A stretch of DNA of 64,000 nt. Source: Atrina japonica. Lineage: Eukaryota > Mollusca > Bivalvia > Pterioida > Pinnidae. How positions within the stretch are numbered: the first letter of the stretch is position 1; each line of letters starts with the position of its first letter. The DNA lies in contig BROG01000006.1 of assembly GCA_030159075.1 (NCBI GenBank), forward strand, positions 746,501 to 810,500. The letters are read 5' to 3'. A model generated the notes under the pieces. That model saw nothing but the letters and a program-made list of their open reading frames with translations, had not been told where the DNA came from and made no database searches. A program made the translations under genes and the position numbers. This document shows, piece by piece, positions 36,640 through 48,100 of this stretch.

Positions 36640-37325
36640 TTCAAATTCTTTATTGTAATTTCTCAGACATATAGAGTGTTACATGAGGAATTCAGTATAT
36701 ATTTCTTTATTGTAATCTCTCAGACACATAAAGTGTTACATGAGGAATTCAGTATATATTTCTTTATTGTAATCTCTCAGACACATAAAGTGTTACATGA
36801 GGAATTCAGTATATATTTCTTTATTGTAATCTCTCAGACATATAGAGTGTTACATGAGGAATTCAGTATATATTTCTTTATTGTAATCTCTCAGACACAT
36901 AAAGTGTAACATGAGGAAGTATATATTTCTTTAACTCTCAGACACATAAAGTGTCCACCAGGAATTCAGTAATATATCTTTAGATGTTTTGCTCAGCCGC
37001 ATAATTTTAAGATGAGGAATTCAGTATACATGTTTTTATTGTAAAATCTCTGCTGACACATTTGTTTTACATTTAGGAATTCAGGTATATGTTTCTTTCT
37101 ATTGTAATCTCTCAGACTTTATGCGAGTGTTACATGAGGAACTTCAGTATATAGTTTGGTTATTGTAATAGGCCAATGGTTAAAGAAGTAGTCATGAGGA
37201 ATGTCAGTAAATATTTCTTTATTGTAATTACATTTCACATAAAGTGGTTTACATGTGACCTTGAGTATATATTTCTTTTGTTGTAAATGACTCTCAGACA
37301 CAAAAGTGTAACATGAGGAATACAT
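36640..37325 (+). repeat. 57-bp tandem repeat, five good copies then decayed ones
   Basis: The phrase GTGTTACATGAGGAATTCAG starts at 36676, 36733, 36790 and 36847, and as GTGTAACATGAGGAA at 36904, a precise 57-bp spacing. Because 57 is a multiple of three, one frame stays open and encodes a 19-residue repeat (VLHEEFSIYFFIVISQTHK). That is a property of the period, not evidence of a gene. From 36.95 to 37.32 kb the copies decay through indels. Confidence 0.95.
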
Positions 37326-37699
37326 ATCTTTATGACAAAGTCGATCAGTTTTGAGTTATTAATAGATTTTTTGCAATACAATTCATACCCTGCATTACGG
37401 AAGCGCACCTACATGTTTTTAAATAAAGATTTCATTTGTTCTGCAAACTTATTTGATTTTATATTTAGCCATGATGGTACAAATTTGAAAGACATCTTTT
37501 CATCTGCAGACTTTATGGCTTAAGATTTTATACTTTCCTATCAAGTTTTGGTCCTTTTTGGGCCAATTTTGAGAAGAAGTGGGTCAAAAATGTCCAAAAT
37601 TCTTACAAAAAAAATTACATTTCTACATTTTGGATGCTCCTGTGACCAAATTTAGTTGAAAATTTTGTAAAAATAATACCTTAGGTAATAATCCTAAAA

Positions 37700-38262
37700 A
37701 CTTTCGCATTTCTGTTATGCAGACTTCGATCAGTTTTGAGCTCCAATCAATTTGTAATAGTATGTGTTTTTGCATTAAAGAAGCGCAAAGTAGGTTGCAT
37801 TTAGGACAAATTTCATCTTCGTAAAAGCAAAGCCCGAAATCCGTCTAAGAGTAACAATCATGTAAAACAAATTTGAAAGGCTTAGCTGTATCACAATGAT
37901 TCGAATTTAAATGATTTTAACAGTGCCAAATATTACTTTTGGTGTAAGATGGTCCCTTGGTACCGAAATCCCATGGTACTAGGTTTTCATGTATACACTT
38001 TATGCGACTCAAACGGGGATGCCAGCAGTGGCAAATTTAGTTAAAATATTATAAACATAATACCAAAGTTGTAATGCTCAAAACGATATCGTTTCTGTCA
38101 ATTAGACTTCATCAGTTGAGCTCCAATTTAAAAAGTATGTTTTTTTTTCTAAAGATAAAGTGGTATCATACAAGGCCAAATAATATCTCTAAAAGTATAG
38201 CCGAAATCCGTCTAAGAGTAACCACTGTAAAAAATTTACTATCTTAGCTTTGGCCCGCTGGT
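37700..38262 (-). repeat. family B, about 1.5 copies, reversed
   Basis: Reverse-complement landmarks: 'CCGAAATCCGTCTAAGAGTA', 'GGTACCGAAATCCCATGGTA', 'CTCAAAACGATATCGTTTC' and 'GACTTCATCAGTTGAGCTCC'. The first 'CCGTCTAAGAG' occurs near 37843 and again near 38206, a period of about 365 bp. Confidence 0.85.
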
Positions 38263-38335
38263 TCTTGAGAAGAAGTCGAAAAAGTGTAAATATTAACGGC
38301 GCACGATGGACGACAGAGAAAAAACGCTCAGAATG

Positions 38336-38358
38336 GGTCACCTTTGGCTAAGGTGACC
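38336..38358. other. perfect inverted repeat GGTCACCTT-n5-AAGGTGACC
   Basis: Nine-base arms around a five-base loop, just beyond the family B copy. It may mark the end of that element. Confidence 0.9.
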
Positions 38359-38444
38359 TAAAAGATGGTGGGATATCTACCCTGTATTATTCAAAGTTAT
38401 ACAACTTATTACACATATTCACAACTCAATATATTCAACTGTAG

Positions 38445-39250
38445 CACCAGTCATGATGTATTCACTTTACATACTGGTGGATACCATGTGTAATGTTTTG
38501 GAATATACTGTATCCTAAGAGATGTAGCTGTAATAGAGTTACATACAAAAACTGGTGATTTTAATTACCTATATCATTCAGCTTACACTCAATACACAAC
38601 GTACTCAGTACACAATACATATATTCAGATGTATGTAGCAGAAATACATTGACAAATGTTCGTATTAACTTGATACAGATTCATATTGGCATTGACTACA
38701 GTGTATTTTCCTAGAAATATAGCTATTTTAAAGACATTGGTAATCATTTTACATACTGCATATAATCTCACAACTCAGTACCTGTGATGAGATGAAGTAT
38801 AGAATACACAAGAGTGCGATATGAGTGTATGTTATGTCAAAACATATTGCCACTAATTTAAAACATTTTTTCTAAGTATCTAAAAAATATAGCTACAGTT
38901 AAACCTGCTTTAGCGACCACCTGTGTATAAAGATCACTTGATCACAAAGACCGGTTTTTGCTGTGGCCAATAGTACCATTTGTGTACAAATCAACCTCTG
39001 TATAAAGACTACCTCCCTATAGAGACCGGCTTTCTTGTGACCCTAAGAAGGTCGTTATATACAAGTATCACTGTATTTCCTTAAACATTAACGTTACATT
39101 ATGGAAATAAACCATACATTTTAAATACTGATGGATGGTGGGTATAATATGTTGTAATACACTGTATTCTAAGAGATGAAAATTTATCACTGTTACATAC
39201 AAAAAGTTGTGATATTCATTACCTATTTCATTCATGTTACACAGATGACA
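38445..39250. repeat. direct duplication flanking a pogo-like element
   Basis: 38455-38600 and 39125-39250 share 'TACTGTATCCTAAGAGATG'-type, 'GTTACATACAAAAA', 'GTGAT' and 'ATTACCTAT..CATTCA' in the same order. A third weak copy starts near 38700. The pogo-like element at 38893-39074 lies between them. Confidence 0.75.
38893..39074. mobile_element. pogo-like short element, 182 bp
   Basis: Starts TACAGTTAAACCTGC and ends ACAAGTATCACTGTA, an imperfect inverted pair beginning TACAGT. The body repeats 'GTATAAAGA' and 'GACCGG' blocks as at 35.83 kb. It encodes nothing. Confidence 0.65.
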
Positions 39251-39299
39251 AACCCTGTGTCCCATTGATGTACAGACCCATCTGCCTGTTTCCACAGGA

Positions 39300-41055
39300 A
39301 ATTTAATATTCGAGAATCTAAGTTAAGATACAGTGAGGCGATAAACTTTATTCAGTTTTAAGAGATATTTTTCCGACCCAAATTCTTTCTTTATACATAA
39401 AATGAACCTCTAGAAAATTTAACCATATCACTATACAAATTCTGATAAAACTAGTCTAATAACTTTTGTTTTATAAAACTATTAGTATCATTATTGTGTA
39501 AAATGTATTGACCATTCAATACATAAGTTACACCTATACTATGAAAAGTAGACTTTATACATTCAATCCCATGAAAGCTTAAATTAATTTGTACAAAATA
39601 CCTGATAATTTACTTGGATTTTGTAATAATTTCTTCCAGAAGTTCTTCCACTTTCCCCATGAATCATGTAATTTTGTGTTCTAGTACGGATATCTGTAAT
39701 TTTTAAATACAATTAAACAGTATTGATCGTTAAATTAGTTTATTACAGTGTAAGAAAATGATAAGTTATTGACATTTGTTCATAACAAGAGTTATCCTTC
39801 ACAACAGAACTCTTCAGCACTGACTAAGACCGGGCGCACTTAAGGGGAAGAAGGACACCTGGCTAAGTGAGCAGAATGTCAATATTGTAATATAAACTGG
39901 AACTGATGTGGTTAATCTAAAACATTGACAGACGACACAAATATTCCTCTACAGACATAAATTAAATGGTAAACTCACATCAAGAAGTAAATTGTGACAA
40001 AATTGATTTATCGGTCATGTGTTTTTGTGTCATCTATGAAACACAGCTTCACATTGTCTGGAATATTTTGCCCCTTTGTCTGTTTTTCTGGATACAGTCA
40101 CATTTTGCCATAAATTATCATTACTTTCTTATTGTATATGATACTTTTGTGAAACGGACAAGAAGGATTCATTGTGATGAGGTGCATCACACAGTCAAGG
40201 TCATGTTCAAGGTCATACTCGAGGTGAAATGGTAGTACAGTCTTCTCTTAAAGATTTTTTTGTTAATGACTGTTTTTTTAACAATGAATAAAACTGTTGA
40301 TGATAAGAATCAAAATTCTGGAAAAGGGTCATAGCACATGTAATTATCCCTTATATACCCACAAGTGTGCCAGATTATTCATTCTATCAATACATACATT
40401 CATTATGAATAAGTATGCAAAAAATTAGAACAAATTGATGATAAGTTTTTTGTATATCCAAGGGTACCCTTCTTCCCCTTAAACTTTATCGTCACACTGT
40501 CTCCAGATTACCCAGTTATTTTAAACCTCACACCGACCTTATCTTTTGTTTAATTTCAGATAACCAAGCTGTAGAATCGCAAAGAAGATATCGTCATGGC
40601 TGTGTGATGTTGGAATAGAGTGTTACAAGGATATTTTAGTGATATCTGTGGTTACAATATGCATTATTATGGTTATAATGTTTTATTCAATGACATTATT
40701 AAAATTATACATGACTTTAATTGTTATGTCATACTTCGTGACTCACATATCTAAAGGATTTTTTATTTATTCAAGGATGCCATATAAATTGTAATTGGCA
40801 ACTTGGCTCCTTCATTGATTACGTTACAGCCATGGCCAATACTTCCAAACAAAATAAACAAATCAAATATATATTACACAATAAAATATATTGTAAACTG
40901 CAAAGTCTGTTGTGTATTTAATTAAGAGGGTTGTTTGTCTGACAGAGAGACTGTCGTTATCAGTGACTGTTGATAAAGCTTCATAAAGTATTACCGAAAA
41001 GGTAAGACTTGTTGACGGACTAATGGTGCACGTTTTTGTTGTGACATTCCTATGT
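39300..41055. other. AT-rich spacer
   Basis: No gene recognised. An 89-codon frame at 39966-40235 has no domain signature. Confidence 0.5.
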
Positions 41056-41059
41056 CTGT

Positions 41060-41714
41060 TATAATAAACAGTAGGTGATTTTTTTTTCAAAAACCTTCAT
41101 GTTTTTAAATCCGCACACTTTAGAAGTATTAATCAAAATAGTTAACAACAAATTGTCAAATAATTTCAACTGAAAATCTACTGGAATATTCAAATTTCTA
41201 ATGCGTATAAAAAGTGCAAAGAGTGATTTTTGTGCTTGTTGCATTAATTTTTGTTTTCTTGCTACAAAACGTTACCATTATGCATCACAGTTAAACCCAA
41301 GTAAGAGCAATCATTAACTATATTTAAAGTTTCACCAAATAATACAAAATTATCTGCCTTTGCGTTTTGAAAAAATTACAATTTTGTTTTATTTGAGTTC
41401 GCTTTAGTTTCCATTGTGTGCAGTAATTCTCAAATTTTTCGAACAGATTTTGCATTTTGTCTGGACTCTCATTTAATAATATTGTGTCTTCTGCATAACA
41501 ATAAAAATAAACATAATTCTGATTTTTTTCTTCACAAAGGTTTGTAGTCATACCTAGTCCTGAAATTTCGTTTCCAAAGAAAAAAATTTCTAGGCCATTC
41601 AGAAAGATTGCAAATAAAAAAGGAGAGATTTTCGCCTTGACGTACACCAATTTTACAACTGAGGAGATAGAATTCACCTTTGTCGAAGATTATGCAAGAC
41701 GATGGGCCAAACAT
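41060..41714 (-). pseudogene. LINE reverse transcriptase fragment
   Basis: The minus strand gives, across three frames: CKIGVRQGENLS and SPFLFAIFLNGLE (RT motif B region), YAEDTILLNESPDK (the catalytic YADD-type box with Asp changed to Glu), FGETLNIVNDCSYLGLTV and AQKSLFALFIRIRNLNIP (thumb region). This arrangement is typical of non-LTR RTs found in bivalves. Indels break it at about 41330 and 41250, and the catalytic substitution alone would inactivate it. Its N-terminal end abuts the plus-strand PLE fragment at about 41690-41714, so the two point away from each other across a sharp junction. Confidence 0.8.
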
Positions 41715-42647
41715 GAAGTGTAACCAGACACTTTGTCTTAATGGCTAAAAACTATGCGACGGTTGATAAAATATCGTATTCGAAAACTTAAAGGAACTAT
41801 GAAAACACATATTCCCTCTGTATTTAGTGATCCAGAAGTAGTAACCGAGCTGGACAAATAACACGACCAATATGTACTGGTCCAAGCAGACAAAGCCCCA
41901 AATAATATAGTTTTTATTTGTAAGGCACATTACTATAACTGTTTATTAGAAGAAGTAGGATTTAATACGAATTCTGGTAATCCTACATACACGCGTAGCT
42001 CACTTTCAAAGGATAAGATCTTTCAAAATCATGTGTTCGTATTACGCTCTTTTGATGTACCTACAACCGATACTGATTTTGAGCTACCATATTTATATTG
42101 AATACCTAAACTTCATAAAACCCCATATAAGCAGAAGTACATAGCAAAATCCAGCTAATGATCTAACAAACCTTTGTCTTTACTCCTTACCATGGCATTG
42201 GAGAAACTTCAGCAATAATGTACATTTGCTTATTCCAGAAGCGGTGTAATTCAGATGTGGTTACTTAAGCATTCTAAACTTTTAGAAAATTTGAAGGCAC
42301 ACATTTTTTCTCATATTCACAGTATCAAAACATACGACTTCTCTACTCTTTACATAACAATTCCACACAAAATTAAAAGAGAGACTTTTTAGCATCCATG
42401 ATAACTGCTTTTTCACTAAAGGTGGTACCCGAAAATTTAAATATCTAGTGATGGGTTATCATGATACTTATTTTGTCAAACTCTACTCTGATTCAACACA
42501 AAAATACACTGAAGTTGATATATAAAAGATGCTGGGATTTCTAATAGACAATATATTTGTAATGTTCAGAGACTTGGTCGTACAACAAACTGCTGAATCA
42601 AAAGAAGAAAAAGCTAGCGGTGTCCTCAAATTTGACAGTTAGATATA
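41690..42647 (+). pseudogene. PLE reverse transcriptase, first part
   Basis: Reads VEDYARRWAKHE, IRKLKGTMKT, VQADKAPNNIVF, NSGNPTYTRSSLSKDK, IPKLHKTPYKQKY, then YDFSTLYITIPHK (RT motif A, catalytic Asp present), CFFTKGGTRKFKY and FLIDNIFVMF, ending in KKKLAV-like codons just before the catalytic YIDD box. Stops occur (for example TGA for the Trp before IPKLHK), as do frameshifts. It is closely related to the minus-strand copy at 1-640. The element is interrupted at 42648 by family B and resumes at 43323. Confidence 0.85.
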
Positions 42648-43322
42648 CCGTTTGAGTCCCCGAGGGTATACATAAACCTAGTACCTGGTATTTCGGTACC
42701 AGCTGTTCATCTTATACTAAAGTAATATTTGGCACTGTTAACACAATTTAATTTCGAAAATTTTCTAAAGCTAAGAAGCTAAGGTTACTCTTAGACGGAT
42801 TTCGGCTATACTTTTAGAGATATTATTTGCCCTTGTATGCTACCACTTTACCTTTAGAAAATACACATACTTTTCAAATTGGAGCTCAACTGATGAAGTC
42901 TAATTGACAGAAACGATATCGTCTTGAGCACTATAACTTTGGTATTATGTTTATAATATTTTTTATACCACTAGGTCGTTGCCACTGCTGGTGGACCGTT
43001 TGAGTCTCCGAGGGTATACATAAACCTAGTACCTAGTATTTCGGTACCAGCTGTTCATCTTATACTAAAGTAATATTTGGCACTGTTAACACAATTTAAA
43101 TTCGAAAATTTTCTAAAGCTAAGATAGTCATTTTTTACAGTGGTTACTCTTAGACGGATTTCGGCTATACTTTTAGAGATATTATTTGGCCTTGTATGCT
43201 ACCACTTTACCTTTAGAAAATACACATACTTTTCAAATTGGAGCTCAACTGATGAAGTCTTATTGACAGAAACGATATCGTCTTGAGCATTATAACTTTG
43301 GTATTATGTTTATAATATTTTA
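42648..43322 (+). repeat. family B, two tandem copies, inserted in the PLE
   Basis: Two units of about 365 bp ('GTTTGAGTCCCCGAGGG' near 42651 and 'GTTTGAGTCTCCGAGGG' near 43000). Left flank AGATATA and right flank TATATATCAACGAC restore the PLE frame at the YIDD box, so this is an insertion with perhaps a short TATA-type duplication. Confidence 0.85.
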
Positions 43323-43975
43323 TATATCAACGACGTTTTGTCAATTAATAATGACAATTTTTATACATACGTTAATGCGATATATCCAAGCGAACTAGAA
43401 AATTAAGATACAATAAAATCAAGCATACACGCTTTATACTTAGAAATTTTACTTACTATAGACATAGACGGGAAATTGGCAACTAAGCTGTACGATAAAC
43501 ATGACGATTTCGGCTTTCCCATCGTAAATGTTTCCACATTTAAGTAGTAATATCCCACAGTCACCCGCATATGGAATTCCTATTTCACAAATGATCCCAT
43601 ATGCCAGGACGTGTTCAATGTATGAATATTACATTTATAGATGTAAATTACTCGCTTACAAATTTATACACAGGATTATCGAAAACCGCGTTTGATGTCA
43701 ACGTTCCGCAAATTTTACGGTCGGTATAATATTCTGGTTTGCAATTACTCTGTTTTACAAAGTGAAATGTTGAGGTGCGTTTTCGTTGGCGACTGTTGGG
43801 ACGTCTGTACCAATTGTGACGGGGATTCGTTCCTCACGTATGTTATTTGGATTTGACTGTGGACTCACGGCGGGTGTAACCGGTCGACAGGGGATGCTTA
43901 CTCCTCCATGGCACCTGGTCCTACCTCTTGGTTTCCAGAGGTCCGTGTTTGTGATTACTGGTAAATAACTGTTGG
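43323..43975 (+). pseudogene. PLE reverse transcriptase, second part, and 3' tail
   Basis: Starts with YINDVLSINNDNF (the catalytic YIDD box with the first Asp as Asn), continues TKLYDKHDDFGFPIVNVSTF, SPAYGIPISQM, YARTCSMYEY and STFRKFYGRY, and ends at LQSEML near 43770. The non-coding family A tail follows (43790-43970). This copy shows that the many isolated family A repeats in the window are 3' ends of this retroelement group. Confidence 0.85.
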
Positions 43976-43984
43976 CGAAGTTGC

Positions 43985-44540
43985 ACTGCAACTGGTGATC
44001 TCGGCCAACCAGGGTTCACATTGAACTGCTCCTTTGATTCAGGGGGGGGGGGGCCTTATTTGGCCAGTCCGTTGTAATGGTTGTGGAATTGTGCTGTTGA
44101 ATGTTTGGAAAGGGTGGAGGTCCAGATTGCGTAAACGACTGTTGATCATCATGTGAAAGGGGCATTTGTGCGGGAGGATGTCTGTTATATAGAACTGGCT
44201 GAGGAGCATTAACTGGGTTACTGGCTAAGCGATAAGTGGACGGATATATATGACGGATATATACGCCTTCCGTTCACTATCAGTTTATCATCATAAAGCT
44301 TTACAAGTTGCTCCTGCTGCTGATGGTGACGGAACGTGGGTCATAGTTCGTTGCGTCATGTGATAATCTCTGGTGGAAACTGCTCCAGAACTTCAAAATC
44401 ACTACCGCTGAGTTTGCTTCTCGCCGCCTTCAGTACTAAATTTCTGTCCTTCCTTTTCTCCAATCCTTACGAGGACTCAAACGATGTGCAACCTGACACT
44501 GAATGTTGTCCCCGACTTAAAGCTTTTCTATGAACTTTTG
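43985..44540 (-). pseudogene. L1-type LINE ORF1 protein, C-terminal part
   Basis: The minus strand reads QVAHRLSPRKDWRKGRTE (RNA-binding fold region), then in another frame KAARSKLSGSDFEVLEQ, FPPEIIT and KLYDDKLIVNGRRIYP, the C-terminal domain typical of L1-type ORF1 proteins. A frameshift leads to a Pro/Gln-rich tail (QPVLYNRHPPAQMPLSHDDQ). ORF1 proteins bind element RNA; this copy is broken. Its coiled-coil and N-terminal parts appear on the minus strand of the tandem units that follow. Confidence 0.65.
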
Positions 44541-44894
44541 GCTGGAGCAGAGAAGTCAATAATATGACTACTTCTTCAGTCTCATCCGCGATTTCACTGC
44601 GAGACACCTCGAATATGCCAAAAAAACAATATCACGCATGACCGGTTCTGCATTTCAAGCATTTTTTCACACATTTCACTGGCTTCATTGTACAAACGTG
44701 CGTTTAGTGCGTTCATCTTCTGTGGCTAAAAATCGATTTTTATGATGATTAATTTGATTTTGCATTGTTTTACTTTCACTTTCTAGGTTGTTAAACCGAA
44801 GTTTACTTGGTTATTTTTCATTGGCAGAAGCTCAAGTGGCTATAGTTTTATATAGATGTCTTAAATTACTTCGTGTAATGTATGAGTTTCATAG

Positions 44895-45178
44895 TTTGTT
44901 TGTTTATTGTTTTTTAACGTCCCACTCAAGAATTTTTCACTCATATGGAGACCTCACCAAATGCCGGTGAAGGGCTTTAAATTTTGGCCTATGCTCGGCA
45001 CTTACGGCTATTCAGCAGCGAGGTTTTTTTTAACGTGCCGACCCCAACTGCGACACGGGACCTCGATTTTTACTGTCTCATCCGAAGGACAGGAAACCAA
45101 CCTTGCCGCCTGTTGGACTCGAACTCACGACCTCACGATCAAGAGTCGAGCGCGCTACCGACTGAGCCTGGCCGGCTC
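44895..45178 (-). mobile_element. tRNA-derived SINE with 10-bp target duplication
   Basis: On the minus strand the head reads GGCTCAGTCGGTAGCGCGCT (A box) and GAGTTCGAGTCC (B box), as in a tRNA. A body with GTAAGTGCCGAGCATAGG and CATATGAGTGAAAAATTC, and an A-rich AACAATAAACAAACAAA tail, follow. AGTTTCATAG flanks it on both sides (44885-44894 and 45179-45188). It sits inside the first unit of the tandem array, in a segment other units keep uninterrupted. It is transcribed by RNA polymerase III if active and depends on a LINE RT. Confidence 0.95.
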
Positions 45179-48100
45179 AGTTTCATAGGATTATGGTGTT
45201 AATAACTCAGCTAAATATGTCTAATTGATTACCCAAAAATTGGATATTGTTTGTTAATTGACGCACTGGTTTTGAGCTACATATTTGTATTGGATACTTG
45301 GATAAACAACAATTGAAAACAGCAAGATCCGCAAATGCTCCATCAAACGTTTCTGCATCTTTACCAGATACTCACGACCTCAGCAATATTGATCTGCTTG
45401 AGTCAGAAGAGCAGTCAATAATATGACTACTTCTTCAGTCTCTTCCGGGGTTTCACTGCTGAGACACTTCGAATATGCTCAAAAAAATTATCCCGCATTT
45501 CCAAGCATTTCTTCATACATTTCACTGGCTTGTGTAACGTGCGTTTAACATTTTCAGGCTAAAAATATTTTTATGATATTAATTTGATTGTTTTACTTTC
45601 ACTTTCCCAAACCGAAGTTCGAGTTTTTCGACTCGGTTATATTGGCAGAAGCTGGAGTTTGTAATTTTATATAAATGTCTTGACGTCGTGTAATGTATGC
45701 GTTTCATAGGACGGTCGGTTTCGGAGATGCGTATCGGTAAACTGCAGTGCATGGGGTTAGTATTACAGCAATAAATGGTGTGATAGGTGGAACAATGTCT
45801 CAGTATCAATATAGTGAGTGCTAACACCGTGAATAACATCAAAAGCATTGCCTATCGGAGTTGATGGGTTCGTATTTGATATTGCCACCATACGCTTCCT
45901 AATTTGACACATTTGCAAGCTTTCCTTTTGCAACATTTAAGCAATATCCCCTATCCATGGTGTTAATAACTCAGCTAAATATGTCTAATTGATTCTGATA
46001 TTTGTTAAGTGACGCAAATACTGGTTTTACTACATATTTGTATTGGATACCTTGGAAACTTCACCAATTGAAAAAACATAGCAAGATCCAGCAAGTGCTA
46101 ACGTTTCTGCATACCCCTACCTAGATACAGATAGAGTAAGAGGGACCGTGAGAAATATTGAACATCTACTTGAACATCTAGATCTTTGAATGTGGATACT
46201 AACAGCTTTTACAAAATTCATAGACATCATTTTTCGTAGTATGAAAGCAAATTATTTCTACAGACGGATTTCGGCTATACTTTTGGAGATATTATTTGGA
46301 TTTGATACCACTTTCTCTTTAGAAAATACACATACTTTTCAAATTGGAGCTCAACTGATGAAGTCTAATCGACAGAGAAACGATATCGTCTTCCATTATA
46401 ACTTTGGTATTATGTTTTAATATTTCATTCTTTATTAACAATTCCGGATGAAAAATCATTTGGATTATTAACCATTATCCACTCTCAGTCTGCATGTACA
46501 AATAATGAAAAAGGTGCTGATGTTTGGAGACCGATTTCAGCCAAAAGTCGGCATTCACATAGGAATCTTCTCTTATATTAACAGACATTTTTCATATGAA
46601 ACAGACTACACTTAGTATCTTTGGTTCACAAACAAGGGATGACTGTTACCTCGATAAAATCAAAGGTATTTTACAATATACAGGTATTTTCAAAAACAAG
46701 ATAACAGTTTTATCAAATGGTGGAAGAGAGAAGATACTGACAGAGATTGGAACCGTCAGCAAAATTGTAATCTGCTTGAACCAGAAGAGCAGTCAATAAT
46801 TGACTACTTCTTCATCCGGGGGTTTGATTAATTTCCCGCATCTTCCAAGCATTTCTTCATACATTTCACTGGCTTCGTTTACAAACGTGCGTTCTGTGTG
46901 TTCATTTTTGGCTAAAAATTGATTTTTATGATTCACTTTCTTGCATTGTTTTAATTTCAGGTTGTTAAACCGAAGTTCGAGTTTTTCGACTCGGAAGCTG
47001 GAGTTCGATTTTATTGTCTTAAATTACGTCGTGTAATGTATGCGTTTCATAGGACGGTCGGCGGAGATGACTCGTGATCGTTAAACTGCAGTCCATGGGG
47101 GTTGAGGGTATACAGCAATAAATTTATTAGGTGGAACAATGTCTCCAGTATCAATATAGTGAGTGCTAAATTCGGCCAACAGCATTGCGTCGGAGTTGAT
47201 GGGTTCGTATTTGATATTGCCACCATACGCTTCCTAATTTGACACATTTGATAACTACGGCTTTCCTTTTGTCACCTTTCAACATTTAAGTAGCAATATC
47301 CCCTATCTTTGCATTATGGTGTTAATAATCAGCTAAATAGTCTAATTGATTACCCAAAAATTGGATATTGTTTGTTAATTGACGCAGATACTGGTTTTGA
47401 GCTACATATTTGTATTGGATACCTTGGATAAACTTCACCAATTGAAAACAGCAAGATCCAGCAAATGCTCCATCAAACGTTTCTGCATACCCCTACCTAG
47501 ATACAGATAGAGATTAAGAGGGACCGTGAGGTCTACTTGAACCACATCTTAAAAATACTATGTGGATACTAACAGCTTTTACAAAATTCATAGACATCAT
47601 TTTCGTAGTATGAAAGCAAAATTATTTTAGTAGTTACTCTTAGACGGATTTCGGCTATACTTTTAGAGATATTATTCTCTTAGATACCACTTTCTCTTTA
47701 GAAAATACACATACTTTTCAAATTAGTGACTGATGAAGTCTAATCGACAGAAAACATGTTTATAATATTTCTATTCTTTATGAACAATTCGGATGAAAAA
47801 TAAAGAGACATTTGGCATTATTAACCTCAAACACCACTCTCAGTCCAAATAATGAAGCATTGTAAAAGGTGCTGATGTTTGGAGACCAGAGCTTTCAGCT
47901 AGTCGGCATTCACATAGGAATGTGTACCTCTTATATTAACAGACATCGTTTCCATATGAGACTACACTTAGTATCTTCTGGTTCAGAAGAGCAAGGGATG
48001 ACTGTTACCTCTGGAAGATAAAATCATACAAGGTATTTTCAAAAATCAAGATAACAGTTTAACACAAAATATCAAATGGTGGAGAGAGAAGATACTGACA

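Noticed and set aside
36676..36909. Repeat protein or CRISPR-like array
   Set aside because: The units are adjacent with no unique spacers, the frame stays open only because the period is 57, and this is animal DNA.
39966..40235. An 89-codon frame as a small gene
   Set aside because: No motif, no signal of splicing or conservation visible, and length is within chance for this composition.
41690..42647. In-frame TGA codons as selenocysteine, as reported for some clam Naiads
   Set aside because: The TGA at the Trp before IPKLHK replaces TGG seen in the copy at 1-60, and TAA stops and frameshifts occur too, so it is decay.
44895..45178. A true tRNA gene on the minus strand
   Set aside because: The tRNA-like head is fused to a SINE body with A-rich tail and target duplication.
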